Of a DNA stretch of 64,000 bases, positions 39,100 to 49,835 are shown one piece after another; positions within the stretch are counted from its first letter, which is position 1, and every line of letters starts with the position of its first letter. Origin of the DNA: Bryopsis sp. KO-2023 (taxonomy: Eukaryota > Chlorophyta > Ulvophyceae > Bryopsidales > Bryopsidaceae). Under the pieces are notes generated by a model, which was given only the letters and a program-made list of their open reading frames with translations, had not been told where the DNA came from and ran no database searches. Where the stretch lies: positions 6,142,001 to 6,206,000 of the forward strand of contig BSYQ01000007.1 of NCBI GenBank assembly GCA_030272585.1, read 5' to 3'. Position numbers and translations under genes: made by a program.

Positions 39100-40914
39100 T
39101 TAACGCTGTTCCGGCGCTTGCGCTTGCTGAATAGCACGCTGCTCCTGCGCATGCGCTTGCTGCACTGCACGATACCGGACACAGGGATCAAATGCGGCAG
39201 CCACCCTCTTGGACTTAAGGAATGGCAGATCCCTTGTGATGCCGGACACTTTGAGCTGCCGCTTCACACACATGTTGCAGTGTGGCAACTTCTCGTGCTC
39301 AGCCGGGAACGGAGGGATTTCTTCGAACGTCGAGCGTGTCAGCTTCAACATATGGGCAGGTAGAGAGAATGGGGAGACGGTGGCGATGGACTTGTTGTCC
39401 ACTTCCGCGACTTTTTGGACCGCCGTGACGATGCGCCCCAGCATCGAGTATGCCAACCAATGAGCATCACACACGAGGTGATACCCACAAGGAAGGACGG
39501 AATACTTCTTCTGCGTCAGCCGCTGAGCACTTGCTTGCATTGGGCTTCTCCCGCACCAAATGCACATGGGCAACTCGTGAAAGTGCCGGTTGCCGCGGTA
39601 ATTTTGCAAGGCTCGGTCCCTGGGGTTAGTATATTGGACCTTCGGCCATTTCTCTGACGCAGTGATGGGGTTGCAAGCCTCCTCGATATCCTCCCGTGAC
39701 AGGTTCACTTCGCTGGGTGCAGCATCCACTTTGTCCTGAGCAGCCGCCCTTAGTCTTCGGAGCTTAACCTTTTCTCGGAAAGCCCGAAGTGCTGCTTCTG
39801 TTGGAGCTAACTCCAACGGTGGATGGACCGCACGCTGAACCTCTGTCACCTGGCTTGGCCCTTCATCATTCCTTATTTCCCCGTCCTCCAGTTCAGAACT
39901 AGGACCTTCGAGCCTAGGAGGTGGACTGCCGAAGTCAATTTCGTCGTTAAAATCCAAGTCCAAAAGCTCCTCCTCTCTCATGTCGAATAAGTCCTCCCCC
40001 GGTGCTATTGCGGTAGCCTCATCTCCGGGAGTCTGAACTGTTGGCGCTGGTTGTGAGGGTGCTGGAGTCTTTAATGCGGCAGCCTTTAACTTGAGTAACA
40101 AGTTGGCTCTTGCTGCATCTCCAGGCATACGATCCCTCGGTGGCTCACCACCTTCATCGTCACCGTCCTCTCGCCTTCTCTTTCCGTGTGGATCTTCATC
40201 CCTACACGGCGAGCTTGGGCGTTTGTTTTTCCCTTTCCCCTTGCCCTTGCTTGAGCCTCCCGCATCATCGTCCTTGGACGGTTCCAGATCAAGTGTTGCG
40301 TTTGACAACAGAACTTGGACTTGGCGATCCAGTTCTTCACGTACCCGTGGTGCTGGTACCGGCGGGTTCAAACGCAGCATCTTGTCCGTTGTTTCGCTCT
40401 GCACTTGAAGTTTTTCAGAGCCGTCTCTGAGGGACTCTCCCAGCAAATCGATCTGCAGCTCTTGTTCTGCCAATTCCTTCTTAAGGTTGTTGGCTGCTGC
40501 ACTCCACGCGGTTGCTACAGCTCGCTGCAGCGTTTCCTCTACCGCGGTAAATCGATCTACCATTCCCCCGAGAGCTTGCTTACGGAGGTCATTCTCACGA
40601 TGGTTAGCCATCATGTGAGATTGGAACCGCTGCTTCTTCAGCTTCATGGCTTCCAATTTTTCTTCCAAGACCTTAGTCTTGTCCTCCGCTTCTTTCTTTT
40701 CCGCCTCCGCCTTATCCTTGGCTTTCTCCGCTGCCTCCTTCGCAGCCTCAGCTGCTTTCGTCCGGTCACTCAACTCTGAGAGCTGCCGGGTTAAGGCCTC
40801 ATTGTTCTGCAGCACTTCCTCTGCGGTCGACGTAAAGTGCTGCAGCTCCTCTTCTTTTTGAGCTACCTCCGCTTCCAACCTCGCAATAATTGCGGCGGGT
40901 GTATCGGCAGCCAT
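39100..40914 (-). CDS. ORF3, family 1 copy 1B
   Basis: The product is 604 residues from ATG 40914, the same length as in 1A with a few substitutions (for example Ser to Ile near residue 8 and Ala to Pro near 183). Coiled coil, basic patch, acidic middle and the CxxC / CxxHxxCxxHW / CxxC array are all conserved. The conserved start and open frame in both copies support translation. The spacer to pol is 40915-41363. Confidence 0.87.
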   Translation of the reverse strand: MAADTPAAIIARLEAEVAQKEEELQHFTSTAEEVLQNNEALTRQLSELSDRTKAAEAAKEAAEKAKDKAEAEKKEAEDKTKVLEEKLEAMKLKKQRFQSHMMANHRENDLRKQALGGMVDRFTAVEETLQRAVATAWSAAANNLKKELAEQELQIDLLGESLRDGSEKLQVQSETTDKMLRLNPPVPAPRVREELDRQVQVLLSNATLDLEPSKDDDAGGSSKGKGKGKNKRPSSPCRDEDPHGKRRREDGDDEGGEPPRDRMPGDAARANLLLKLKAAALKTPAPSQPAPTVQTPGDEATAIAPGEDLFDMREEELLDLDFNDEIDFGSPPPRLEGPSSELEDGEIRNDEGPSQVTEVQRAVHPPLELAPTEAALRAFREKVKLRRLRAAAQDKVDAAPSEVNLSREDIEEACNPITASEKWPKVQYTNPRDRALQNYRGNRHFHELPMCIWCGRSPMQASAQRLTQKKYSVLPCGYHLVCDAHWLAYSMLGRIVTAVQKVAEVDNKSIATVSPFSLPAHMLKLTRSTFEEIPPFPAEHEKLPHCNMCVKRQLKVSGITRDLPFLKSKRVAAAFDPCVRYRAVQQAHAQEQRAIQQAQAPEQR

Positions 40915-41363
40915 TATGTTCGTCGGAAAGAAAGAAATAACAACGGTTTGTGCGTCTTTAGACTCTTTTTCACTCAGGAGCTCGCTCCGTTCACACAAAC
41001 ACTAGGGCAAAATGGTTCGAGGGCTGCGCTTATAAGGCTGGGTGACTCGTACACTTTCCTCGTTGGGTTATTGGGGTGAGACACCAACGTTTCGCTCGGT
41101 TGGAGTCTCGTCAAGACCACCTCAACACGTCACTTGATAGGGGTTTTCTCGGAACAACCACACTATCTCGAATGTGACATCGTTTGCCCGGTTTCTAAAG
41201 TACTACTGAAGCTACACTTACTGCGCCAGCCAAATAACTTAGGCACCTAACGCATTAAAGTTAAAGAGTTGGTTTGGAAGTCGACAGAGTTTTTCTAAGG
41301 TATCCTTTTTCGCGCCCCCTTGCTATAAGGAGTTCCACCTTAGCCATCAAACACTCTGTTTCC

Positions 41364-44300
41364 CTATTCTCTTCCTTTCTGCAACTCTTTTCTTTCTTTC
41401 TCTTTAAATGCGCGAAGTATATCTGGTGCGTTAACCAGATTAGCTTCAGGTTCCCAAGTAGCGTCAAGTAGATCGTATCCTTTCCACAGCACTAGGTATT
41501 CACGATTGCGTTTACCTCTAGCCCTTAGGATATTTTCGACCTCATACTCTACTTCGCTACCAATCAACTCTCCTTCTGGAGGTTGTATTTGCCTGCTGTT
41601 ATCACTCGAGGCGTGATAACGCTTGAACTTAGAAACATGAAACACTGGGTGAATGAGCCATGTTTCCGGAAGTTGAACTCTGTAAGCCACCTTTGATATT
41701 TTCTCCACAATTTCAAAGGGACCCACAAATCGACGGCGCAGTTTGGGACTCACTTTGTTCAAAGCAGCCAACGGAATAAAACGGCTTTTTATCAGGACTT
41801 TATCCCCTTTCTCAAAAGCAATATCTTTCCTCTTCTTGTTTGCACTCACACACATTCTGTGTTGTGCTCTAGAGTAATATGCTTTTGCGGTATCTAAGTC
41901 CTGTGCCATCCGTGCTACCATAGTCTTAACTGCCTCCACTTGAAATTGCGTTGCCGTCCCACCAATGTTTGGTGTTTCTGGATGGTACCCATACATCAAG
42001 TATGCAGGTGCGAACCCTGTACTCGCATTCACTGCATTGTTTGCTGCAAACTCTGCTGTAGGTAAATACTCAACCCACTTATGGGGATACCTCTCAGCAT
42101 ATGGCCTTAGAAAATTTTCCAGAGTACGTATGGTAACCTCACTCTGCCCATCCGTCTGAGGGTGGTAAGCTGTACTCATACGAATCTCTGTACCCAGAGC
42201 TTTAAAAAGCGTCTGCCAGAACTTGCTGGTAAAGCGAGGGTCTCTATCAGACACAATCACTTTAGGTAGGCCATGGTTGCGGTAAACATGTTCGATAAAA
42301 AGTTGGGCGTATCCTGCAGCGGTAATCTCTTTAGTACATGGGGCGAAATGCACAAACTTGGTAAGTCTATCGACAAAGACAGCTACAGCACTAAACCCAT
42401 TGGATGCTGGTAGATCTGTCACCAAGTCAGTGGTAATCTGCTCCCACTTCCGCTCAGGTATTGGCAGGGGTTGAAGTAAGCCCATAGGCTTCTGTGTGTC
42501 AGCCTTTATTTGTTGGCACACAGGGCATTCGCGCACAAATGCCTTCAACTCATTCATCCACCCCTTCCACCAATATCGCCGCGCTAGGATTTCTCCTGTT
42601 CGCGCTGGTCCTGTATGGCCTGCTGAAGGTGTCTCATGGCACTCCTTCATGATCTTATTACGCTGGCCTTTAGGAACCACCACTTTCTCGACTAATCCTC
42701 TCTTTGGGACCGTCCAGAGTATTCCCTCTCTGAGGAAATATCCCTCAACTTCCTCGCCACTCTCAAGCTTCCGCAATATCTTCACCAAGGAGTTATCAGC
42801 TTGGAGGGCTTGTTTCCACTCGTCTTGGCTTGCTTGATGCACTTGCCAAGTGGAAATGTTCATCGCAGTTTCCACGGGCTTAGGAACACTGCGGGAGAGA
42901 GCATCTGCTAACACATTAGCCTTGCCTTTGATATAGGAGATCTTGGGGTTGATCGAAGTCAGGTACCCCGCCTCAAGCCATCTTGCTTGGGTTCTAGAAA
43001 GGTTCCTCTGCGACAGAATATGCGTCAGAGGTTGGTGGTCAGTGAACACTGTTACTCCACCCGCACAACCTTCTAGATAATGTCTCCACTGCACCATCGC
43101 ATAACATATTGCACACAACTCTTTGTCGTATGGTGCATAGTTAAGCTCGGCAGGCTTGAATCTACGTGAGAGGTAAGCTATTGGCTGTAGCCCCTCTCCG
43201 TGATCCTGTGTTAACACGGCACCGATGGCCTCATTCGACGCATCAGTGATCACAGTGTAAGGCAGTGACGCATCTGGAAAAATAAGGACGGGAGCTTGAC
43301 TTAAACGCTTTTTCAGTTCATTGAATGCGCCACGCTCAACCTGTCCCCATCTCCAGGGATGGTCTTTTTTCACTAAGTCATGGAGTGGTCCAGCAACATG
43401 TGCAAACTGGGGAATGAATTTCCTGTAGTATGAAACCATTCCAAGGAAACTACGTACATCGCTAACACTCTGTAGTTCCTTCCACTCCTTCACTGCCTTC
43501 ACTTTTTGTTCCTGTGGTTTTAACCCACTTCCGCTAATGCGGTAGCCAAGATAGTCTACTGTTGCGACAGCCAGCTCACTTTTACTTGCCTTAGCAAAAA
43601 GCTGATATTCTGCTAGTCGCGACAGGACTTTCTCTAAGTGTTCGGCATGCTGTTCCATGTTTTCAGAGAAGATGAGTATGTCATCGATAAAGACAACAAC
43701 AAAATCATCTAAAAACTCTGCGAGTAGGTCTTGCACTAGAGTTTGGAATTGCGCTGGGCAATTGGTTAGCCCAAAAGGCGCTACCAAAAACTCAAAGTGA
43801 CCGTATCTCGTGCGGAACGCTGTTTTCTCTGTATCAGATGGCCTTACTGGAAATTGCCAATAGCCTGATCGCAGATCTAACTTTGAGAACACTTTGGCTT
43901 TGAACACTCTATCCATCAATTCTTCTGGCAGGGGTAAAGGATACCGGTTTTTCACCGTCACCTTATTGATCCACCTGTAATCCACACACATCCTTAAGCC
44001 TCCATCCTTTTTCGGTACAAATAGGATTGGCGCGCCCCAAGGGGACTCGGATGGTTTGATTTTCTTCTGTTCCAGAAGGTAGTCCACTTGTGCTTTCACT
44101 TCATCCAGCTCTGCTGGTGAAAGCTTGTATATTGGACGATGGATAGGTGTTGGATCCTCCAGGTCTATCTTAAACTCATGACCTTTTCTCTTCGGAGGGA
44201 TCCCTGGGGGTAAATCACGAGGGAACACACCACGGTGTGTTTCTACCACCTTTTTAATTTCGGCAGGGGTGTCTGAACGAATAAGTTTGCCAATCTCATC

Positions 44301-45365
44301 CTCAGTGTTGAATGGCTGTGTTCGCTCTATAGCGTCAGGCAATTCATGTTGGCCTAAAGCTTTTTCTTCAGACTCTTGCACTACAACCATGAATGCTGTC
44401 TCTGTTTTGAGATGACGCATCATTCTCTTAGCTGAACACTCAGTCACTGGCACTTCTTGCAGTATCGACTGTACTTTTCGTTCAGGTTCAATACTCTCTT
44501 GGGTTGGATGACGCAACGGGAGATGAAACACTTGGCTGTTTTTGCAAACTGAAATCTCATTCTGCTGAAAGTCTATGCGGGGGTTTTCTTTCTGCAACCA
44601 AGGCATGCCCAATATTAGGTCATAACCAAGGTCTGGGAACAGATCCGCTTTCATTTTGCACTTCAGCCCTCCTATCTTTACTCGGAGGTTGTTACAGCTG
44701 CCAGCCAGTTCTTTAATATCTCCGTTTGCCAACATTGCTCTCTTTGAGCTTGGTGTAATCGACAACCCGAGATCACGCGCTACCTTATCATTGATATAGT
44801 TTGCGGTACTTCCACAATCAATGAATGCATAAAGGTCCGTGGTCTTGATCCGTGCTTTTACTTCGTACCCTCTCACAGGCACTTCTTGAATTTTTAACAG
44901 AGGGCATGTGTCACCCTTGGTTGACGAAGTTGATCGAACTTCTGACACATTAACTCGCTCTGTGGTAGACCGCTGGGTTGTTTCTGACCCACTATCGTCT
45001 ACGTCTGCAGGCAGGGACTCCTGTAGACTACTCTGCGACTCCAATGAGCCCACAGATTCACTAACAGAGGGAAGAGATGCAGATGACGCATGAGGCGCGT
45101 CCATCTCATCCGGTGTGCTTTCCTTCTGTTCATTTTTCCAATCGCAGTTGTCATGTGCCGATTGGGTAGATGTGGAGAGTGTCTCTGTTCTCTCTTCACG
45201 CGGTGTACTAGTCCGCTCCTCAGGTTTTCCGCTGTGAGTACATTTAACCTTTTTCGAGGCACCTACTTTTGATCTTAGCTTCCTACGCCGCCTACGAACT
45301 CTATTTCGCTTACGACGTTTGCGTCGGCCAGGCTCAGACGAAGCAGTTTCCTGCCTGGCGGTCAG
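41364..45365 (-). CDS. pol: Pol, family 1 copy 1B
   Basis: It has the same domain order as 1A: protease DCGST, RT FIDD, RNase H, integrase HHCC plus DDE, GPF/Y and chromodomain. The frame is -1 relative to gag and open across the gag stop; the first ATG is 45104. The basic linker is one codon longer than in 1A. Differences from 1A are few (for example Ala for Thr in the DLLxEFLDD block). No inactivating change is visible. Confidence 0.95.
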   Translation of the reverse strand: MTARQETASSEPGRRKRRKRNRVRRRRRKLRSKVGASKKVKCTHSGKPEERTSTPREERTETLSTSTQSAHDNCDWKNEQKESTPDEMDAPHASSASLPSVSESVGSLESQSSLQESLPADVDDSGSETTQRSTTERVNVSEVRSTSSTKGDTCPLLKIQEVPVRGYEVKARIKTTDLYAFIDCGSTANYINDKVARDLGLSITPSSKRAMLANGDIKELAGSCNNLRVKIGGLKCKMKADLFPDLGYDLILGMPWLQKENPRIDFQQNEISVCKNSQVFHLPLRHPTQESIEPERKVQSILQEVPVTECSAKRMMRHLKTETAFMVVVQESEEKALGQHELPDAIERTQPFNTEDEIGKLIRSDTPAEIKKVVETHRGVFPRDLPPGIPPKRKGHEFKIDLEDPTPIHRPIYKLSPAELDEVKAQVDYLLEQKKIKPSESPWGAPILFVPKKDGGLRMCVDYRWINKVTVKNRYPLPLPEELMDRVFKAKVFSKLDLRSGYWQFPVRPSDTEKTAFRTRYGHFEFLVAPFGLTNCPAQFQTLVQDLLAEFLDDFVVVFIDDILIFSENMEQHAEHLEKVLSRLAEYQLFAKASKSELAVATVDYLGYRISGSGLKPQEQKVKAVKEWKELQSVSDVRSFLGMVSYYRKFIPQFAHVAGPLHDLVKKDHPWRWGQVERGAFNELKKRLSQAPVLIFPDASLPYTVITDASNEAIGAVLTQDHGEGLQPIAYLSRRFKPAELNYAPYDKELCAICYAMVQWRHYLEGCAGGVTVFTDHQPLTHILSQRNLSRTQARWLEAGYLTSINPKISYIKGKANVLADALSRSVPKPVETAMNISTWQVHQASQDEWKQALQADNSLVKILRKLESGEEVEGYFLREGILWTVPKRGLVEKVVVPKGQRNKIMKECHETPSAGHTGPARTGEILARRYWWKGWMNELKAFVRECPVCQQIKADTQKPMGLLQPLPIPERKWEQITTDLVTDLPASNGFSAVAVFVDRLTKFVHFAPCTKEITAAGYAQLFIEHVYRNHGLPKVIVSDRDPRFTSKFWQTLFKALGTEIRMSTAYHPQTDGQSEVTIRTLENFLRPYAERYPHKWVEYLPTAEFAANNAVNASTGFAPAYLMYGYHPETPNIGGTATQFQVEAVKTMVARMAQDLDTAKAYYSRAQHRMCVSANKKRKDIAFEKGDKVLIKSRFIPLAALNKVSPKLRRRFVGPFEIVEKISKVAYRVQLPETWLIHPVFHVSKFKRYHASSDNSRQIQPPEGELIGSEVEYEVENILRARGKRNREYLVLWKGYDLLDATWEPEANLVNAPDILRAFKEKERKELQKGRE

Positions 45366-45380
45366 TTTAACATTTTTTTT
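45328..45380 (-). promoter_or_regulatory. Gag-Pol -1 frameshift signal of 1B
   Basis: It is the same as in 1A: A AAA AAA at 45380-45374, G TTA AAC at 45371-45365, TGA at 45364-45362, then the CCAGGC/GCCTGG stem six nt on. Conservation in both copies supports function. Confidence 0.8.
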
Positions 45381-48013
45381 ACATCGGGGAGGTTTTTCAC
45401 CTCCTCCAATCTAGGACATTGCCTCACAGGATGACCCTTCTTTCCACAAAGATAACAATGATATCCCCCTCCCCCCTGGGGGTTCTGTCTTCCCTGATTG
45501 GCTTGTCCTCTTCCACGGTTACCACCACCGCGTCCACGTCCACCACCACCACGTCCTCCTCCTCGTCCTTGTTGCTGTTGCTGCTGCTGTTGCACTCCTG
45601 CGGCAGCTTGTGGTGGTGCTTGGGCTGGTGGTGTAGGGTTCTGCTGCTGCTGACCCTGATTCTGGCCTTTCCTCTTTCTTCCACCACGCCAGACTCCTTT
45701 CTTTTTCTGATTGGTCTGCCCTCCTTGGCCTTGTGTTCCAACTCCAAGGGCTTCCAATCGTTCGGCGGATATGATGGCGGCCTCGACATCTCGAGGTACC
45801 GTTGCTGCGACTAACTTCTGAACTTCACTTTTCAGTCCATCCACGAAGAGCAAATACTGGTGATCCTCTTCGAGGTCTGGAATCCTCAAGACTAACCGCT
45901 GAAACTCTTTAACGAACTGTTTCACGGTTCCAGTCTGCTTGAGTTTATGGAGGTCTCGCCACGCTTCATCTCGATCACTAGAGAATTCGAAAGCTGTAGC
46001 TAAGCCATCCATGAAGTCCATCCAGTCACGGAAGGGTGGTCTTTCACCTCGGTGAATTTTCAACTCTTGCATCGTTAACCAATCCGAGGCAGCTCCATAA
46101 AGGTTAGTGGCCATAATCGACTGCCACTGTGCTTCATGCACTCCGCAGGTTCTCAAGTACCGCGTCATGAGCACTTGCCATTTACGGGCTTTTGGTTCTC
46201 CACTTCCGTTAAATGCGCGAGGCATTTGCAACTTGACGGTGCTAGGCAACCACTGTCCTTGCCTAGGAGGTCCTGGGCCTGCTGGTCCAGCGCCACCTCC
46301 ACCTCCACCTCCATCAGGAGGTCCACCGGGAGGTCCACCGCCTCCACCATCTCCACCGCCGCCACCACCTCCTCCGCCATCAGGCGCACCTGGAATGCGG
46401 GAAGGTGGGCGGTTTCGTCTGTCGCGGTAATCATCACCGCCATCATCATCTGGGTCGTCATCACCAGGGTCTCCAAAGTTACCTCGCATGCGAGGAACTC
46501 GACTGGGTCCACCAGTAGACTCATATGAACCAAGTGCAGCAAAGGGATTATTTTCTACCCTTGCTCCCAAAGCACTTAACCCAAGTCCCAATCTTCCAGT
46601 ACGTATGGGGATCTGCATGGGTTCTTTTCCTTTCTCTTCTCTGACCTGTGCCTTAGCACGCTCAAGGTCAATTTGATATAACACTTCTGCTGAGGAGAGA
46701 ACTCTTGGGTTAGTTCGTGGGGGTCTACGTGATCCATCGGCAGAGTCGGGTTCTGAGATGCGTACTCCAGGCTGAGCTCTTGTACTTGGAGGTATCAATT
46801 GAGGGAATGTGAAATCAGCGTCTGGTGCGCTGTCCACTGCAGTGCATGGTGGTGCTTCTGCAGCAACAATTTCACCCTCCTCGACCTGTACTGCTGGAGG
46901 AGCCGGTATTGTTGAGGTTCCTGCCCCAACCATTCCTACCGCGAAGCTCTGGTCTAGTGGCGGCCATGATGCAGCCAACTGCTTTACTGATTTCTTCGGC
47001 AGTGGCATTCCAAAGGCTGAGTCCTCAGGCTCAGGAGAAGTTGATTCTTCTCGCTCTGGTGATACTGCACGAGCATCACTTCCACTTTGGGCACTCTGAC
47101 TTCCGCCACTCACATCCTCCATGCTTCGTTCCAGGCCAGATAATCTTAAGGCAACCACATCAGCTGCATCTTGCTGCTGATCCCAGGTTTTGGATGCCTT
47201 TTTCTCCAAGGCAATCAAATCTTTTTGAATTGCTACTCTGGAGCTCTGCAAACGCTTCACCTCAGCACCTTGCTTATGCAAGGACTCCCGAAACAATTCT
47301 AGAGTCCGTTCGACTTTTTCGTTGGAATCCGCAACAGTTCCTAATAAGCCTTCAATTCTCCGCCCTTGAACAAGGGATAACTCGGAGAGTTGTTTTAACT
47401 GAAGTGCTGATGCTTCAGTTGCTTCTTTTAGGTCAGCAAAACGAGAGTCCGCTAGAATGTCTGCGGCATCCATTCTCCTCGTTATTGCGTCTACAGAAGC
47501 TTTGATCTCGGCTCTTTCTTTTCTATGGTCGATATCTTGGCGTAATAGCCTCTGCTCGTATCGACTATGTTGAGCCGCTACTGAATCCAGCTTCTGCTGT
47601 TGCGACACCACCGCATGCTGTGTGGCCTCAACCTGTTGCGCATGCTGGTGCTGTGTTTCCAGCGCCTGCCCGATCACCTCTGATGCGCCAGCCAGTTGGT
47701 TCGACACAGAGGCCTCAGCATGGGCTAGCCTCTGCCCCAGTGTCTGGTCAACTTGCTGCAGGTGACCCCTTAGCCCGTGGGCTAAATCGTCCACACGGTC
47801 ATGGACCGCATCCACATCCTCTCTTAAGGCTTCCGCATCAGCTCCCATGTCTATGTCGACAGCTGCTTGCTGGACATTGTGGATGTTCTGGACGTTTATT
47901 TGTTGGTACACAACATTGGGTGCGTCAGGCAATTCCTCATCGAACTCAGGTTCAATCCCTGGCTCTTCAACTTGAGGCTCGCGCACTGCCAATGCGTGTT
48001 CACGGTCAGCCAT
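45362..48013 (-). CDS. gag: Gag, family 1 copy 1B, full length (883 aa)
   Basis: The ATG is at 48013. An acidic N terminus is followed by a long coiled coil (about residues 50-310) and a linker. A Gly/Pro-rich stretch, the capsid-like domain (about 580-750), a Gln/Arg/Gly-rich basic tail and one CCHC knuckle (YLCGKKGHPVRQC) complete it. Gag is large for a Ty3 element because of the N-terminal coiled coil. The leader between the primer-binding site and the ATG is only about 130 nt and has no ORFs, unlike family 2. Confidence 0.94.
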   Translation of the reverse strand: MADREHALAVREPQVEEPGIEPEFDEELPDAPNVVYQQINVQNIHNVQQAAVDIDMGADAEALREDVDAVHDRVDDLAHGLRGHLQQVDQTLGQRLAHAEASVSNQLAGASEVIGQALETQHQHAQQVEATQHAVVSQQQKLDSVAAQHSRYEQRLLRQDIDHRKERAEIKASVDAITRRMDAADILADSRFADLKEATEASALQLKQLSELSLVQGRRIEGLLGTVADSNEKVERTLELFRESLHKQGAEVKRLQSSRVAIQKDLIALEKKASKTWDQQQDAADVVALRLSGLERSMEDVSGGSQSAQSGSDARAVSPEREESTSPEPEDSAFGMPLPKKSVKQLAASWPPLDQSFAVGMVGAGTSTIPAPPAVQVEEGEIVAAEAPPCTAVDSAPDADFTFPQLIPPSTRAQPGVRISEPDSADGSRRPPRTNPRVLSSAEVLYQIDLERAKAQVREEKGKEPMQIPIRTGRLGLGLSALGARVENNPFAALGSYESTGGPSRVPRMRGNFGDPGDDDPDDDGGDDYRDRRNRPPSRIPGAPDGGGGGGGGGDGGGGGPPGGPPDGGGGGGGAGPAGPGPPRQGQWLPSTVKLQMPRAFNGSGEPKARKWQVLMTRYLRTCGVHEAQWQSIMATNLYGAASDWLTMQELKIHRGERPPFRDWMDFMDGLATAFEFSSDRDEAWRDLHKLKQTGTVKQFVKEFQRLVLRIPDLEEDHQYLLFVDGLKSEVQKLVAATVPRDVEAAIISAERLEALGVGTQGQGGQTNQKKKGVWRGGRKRKGQNQGQQQQNPTPPAQAPPQAAAGVQQQQQQQQGRGGGRGGGGRGRGGGNRGRGQANQGRQNPQGGGGYHCYLCGKKGHPVRQCPRLEEVKNLPDVKKMLN

Positions 48014-48144
48014 GGTCTCTCAGCCACTATTTGGGAGTACTCAACAACCACGGTTGGAGTTTCTCTCTACCAAACAAACAAACAAAAACGTTTGTTGCGC
48101 CACGTTCACAAGTTTCGATCTCAAGAACTTAAAGTTCTTGCCTT

Positions 48145-48156
48145 GCTCCGAAACCA
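48145..48156 (-). promoter_or_regulatory. Primer-binding site of 1B
   Basis: TGGTTTCGGAGC on the minus strand begins two nt after the 5' LTR. Confidence 0.85.
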
Positions 48157-48158
48157 AT

Positions 48159-48585
48159 TGATAGTGAAGCTTGTGGGTGACGCAATAGTGGTCGGCTGTG
48201 TTGATTGGATTCGTGATAACTTGCTGGCTAACGCAAGTATACTTGTGGGGTTTGTTGGTTTAGACAACTCTCTAGCTAGCGCGGTTGTGAACGCTACTAG
48301 AGCACTTGGGTTGGGAAGTGATTGCGTCAGGCAAACACTTAACACACACACACACAAACACACACACAAGCGGGAACACACCAATCCCACGAATCCCGAG
48401 TTCTTACAAAGTAAAGTGAAATAAAAATGTCAAAACAACGAGTGGGCCTCTTAAGTACCCCTAAGTGTAGTACGCTGACGCATGCCCCAAACTCTGGGTC
48501 TAATCTGTCTTACTCGCGAACCCACATGCGTCAGCCACCCTCGGCTCTATCCCAAACTACCTCGTATAGCGCTAAAAGACTAACA
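48159..48585 (-). repeat. 5' LTR of 1B
   Basis: The 427-bp LTR has the same sequence, by eye, as the 3' LTR. The second GCCGG copy follows at 48586-48590. Confidence 0.95.
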
Positions 48586-49333
48586 GCCGGTCATATTCTT
48601 CTTCAAGTTTCTTCCTTTTTTCGTCCGTGTCAGCTACTTGTTCAGCCAATATCCGCTGAGCCTCTTTGGCTTCGTCCACCTCTTTCTAGGCGACATCACG
48701 GATATTCGCCAAGCCAGCTTCCATTTGGCTGAGCCTCCCCTTGGCTGCAGCATCCAGATCTTGTATCCGCTCATCCAACCTTTCACTGAGCTGTCCTTCG
48801 ATCTGGTGATGGCGGGACTGTAGAGTAGAGTCCAACACATCATGTACTTGGGAAGCCATGCTTGAACAAGCTCCCTCCATCCGACTATCAAGGTGCTCGG
48901 CGACCTGGGCTGTCCGCTGGGCAGCCTCATCGGACAATTGGCTGTATAACCGCTCCTGCGATTCATGGAGGTCGCGCTCCTGCAGGCCATCGTTGTGCAC
49001 GTGCAGGGTCTGGTTATGCACGTTTACTTGGCTCTGTTGCAGGTGCTGCGTTTGTTGATTGATGAAGACTCCTGGCTCTTCTTCCATCTCTTCATCAAAC
49101 TCCGGGCCAATGTCCGCTTCCTCATCGCCTGCCTCCTCCACCATGTCCGGGTGCGCGGGGACACCGTATGCCTGTAAAGGCTGGTCCATTTCTGCCTGTA
49201 TCGGCAGTCCGACAGCAGGTAATTCCTGAGCGACGATCAGCGGATATAGCGGCGGGCCATCTGGGGCGTCGCGCTCTTGCTGATTGTCTTCGATACCGTA
49301 TTCCAGGTATAGCTGCTCGTCGTGTCCGCTCAT
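48586..49333 (-). pseudogene. gag: Gag of 3A, 5' segment, with premature stop
   Basis: ATG 49333 opens an acidic N terminus, a His-rich NVHNQTLHVH motif (about 48992-49027) and a coiled coil. A TAG at about 48686 interrupts a frame that is otherwise continuous to the insertion point and into 38477. The His-rich motif reappears in family 4 gag. Confidence 0.85.
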
Positions 49334-49835
49334 GGTGGATGTCTTGATTCGTCGGCGGTAGAATCACGTGTCCGTTTGGTGGATTCCGTTGGCGGGTAAT
49401 CCACGTGACTAATTGGTCACTCTTTGTCAGCGGTTTCTGGCAGCGGTTTCTGGCACGTAATTTCCGGCGGAAACGTATTCGTCCGCAGAAACGTCCGCTG
49501 GCAGACTCGTTTTGTCCGCTCTGCGGTAACCGCGTTCAGTGGCGACAACTCTCCGACAAACGGAAGTACTACTACGCCGTGCTGTGGTCGTAGCGTCCAA
49601 GGATCTATAGATCCTGTGATTTTGGGAGGGATGATCGAGCGCAGCAACGTGCGTTCTCGTTCGTCCAGCGTTTGGTTGGTGCGCAGCAACACGAAGTAGG
49701 TTCCAGACACGAGGGGAAACCTTCTTCGACCTAGCCGACCCTGATCTTTTGCACCTCGACTGCAAAATCTCCTGTCGATCTCTTCCACTAAGTAGACTCG
49801 ACTTGCAGGAAGGGTGCTTTCGCTCCGAAACCAGT
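49334..49835 (-). other. Leader of 3A with primer-binding site (49822-49833)
   Basis: TGGTTTCGGAGC lies two nt from the LTR. A 123-codon open frame (49788-49417) has only a GTG start and no family resemblance, so it is not called. No other feature is seen. Confidence 0.7.

Larger units (their letters stand above)
38478..48585 (-). mobile_element. Ty3/gypsy family 1 copy 1B, complete, intact
   Basis: LTRs 38478-38904 and 48159-48585 (427 bp, identical by eye) are flanked by GCCGG. Gag, frameshift signal, pol and ORF3 are all open. By these signs it is a recent insertion that may still be competent. It lies in the gag of 3A. Confidence 0.97.

Noticed and set aside
49417-49788. 123-codon ORF in the 3A leader
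   Set aside because: It has a GTG start only, no second copy to compare, and no resemblance to the family 2 leader ORFs.
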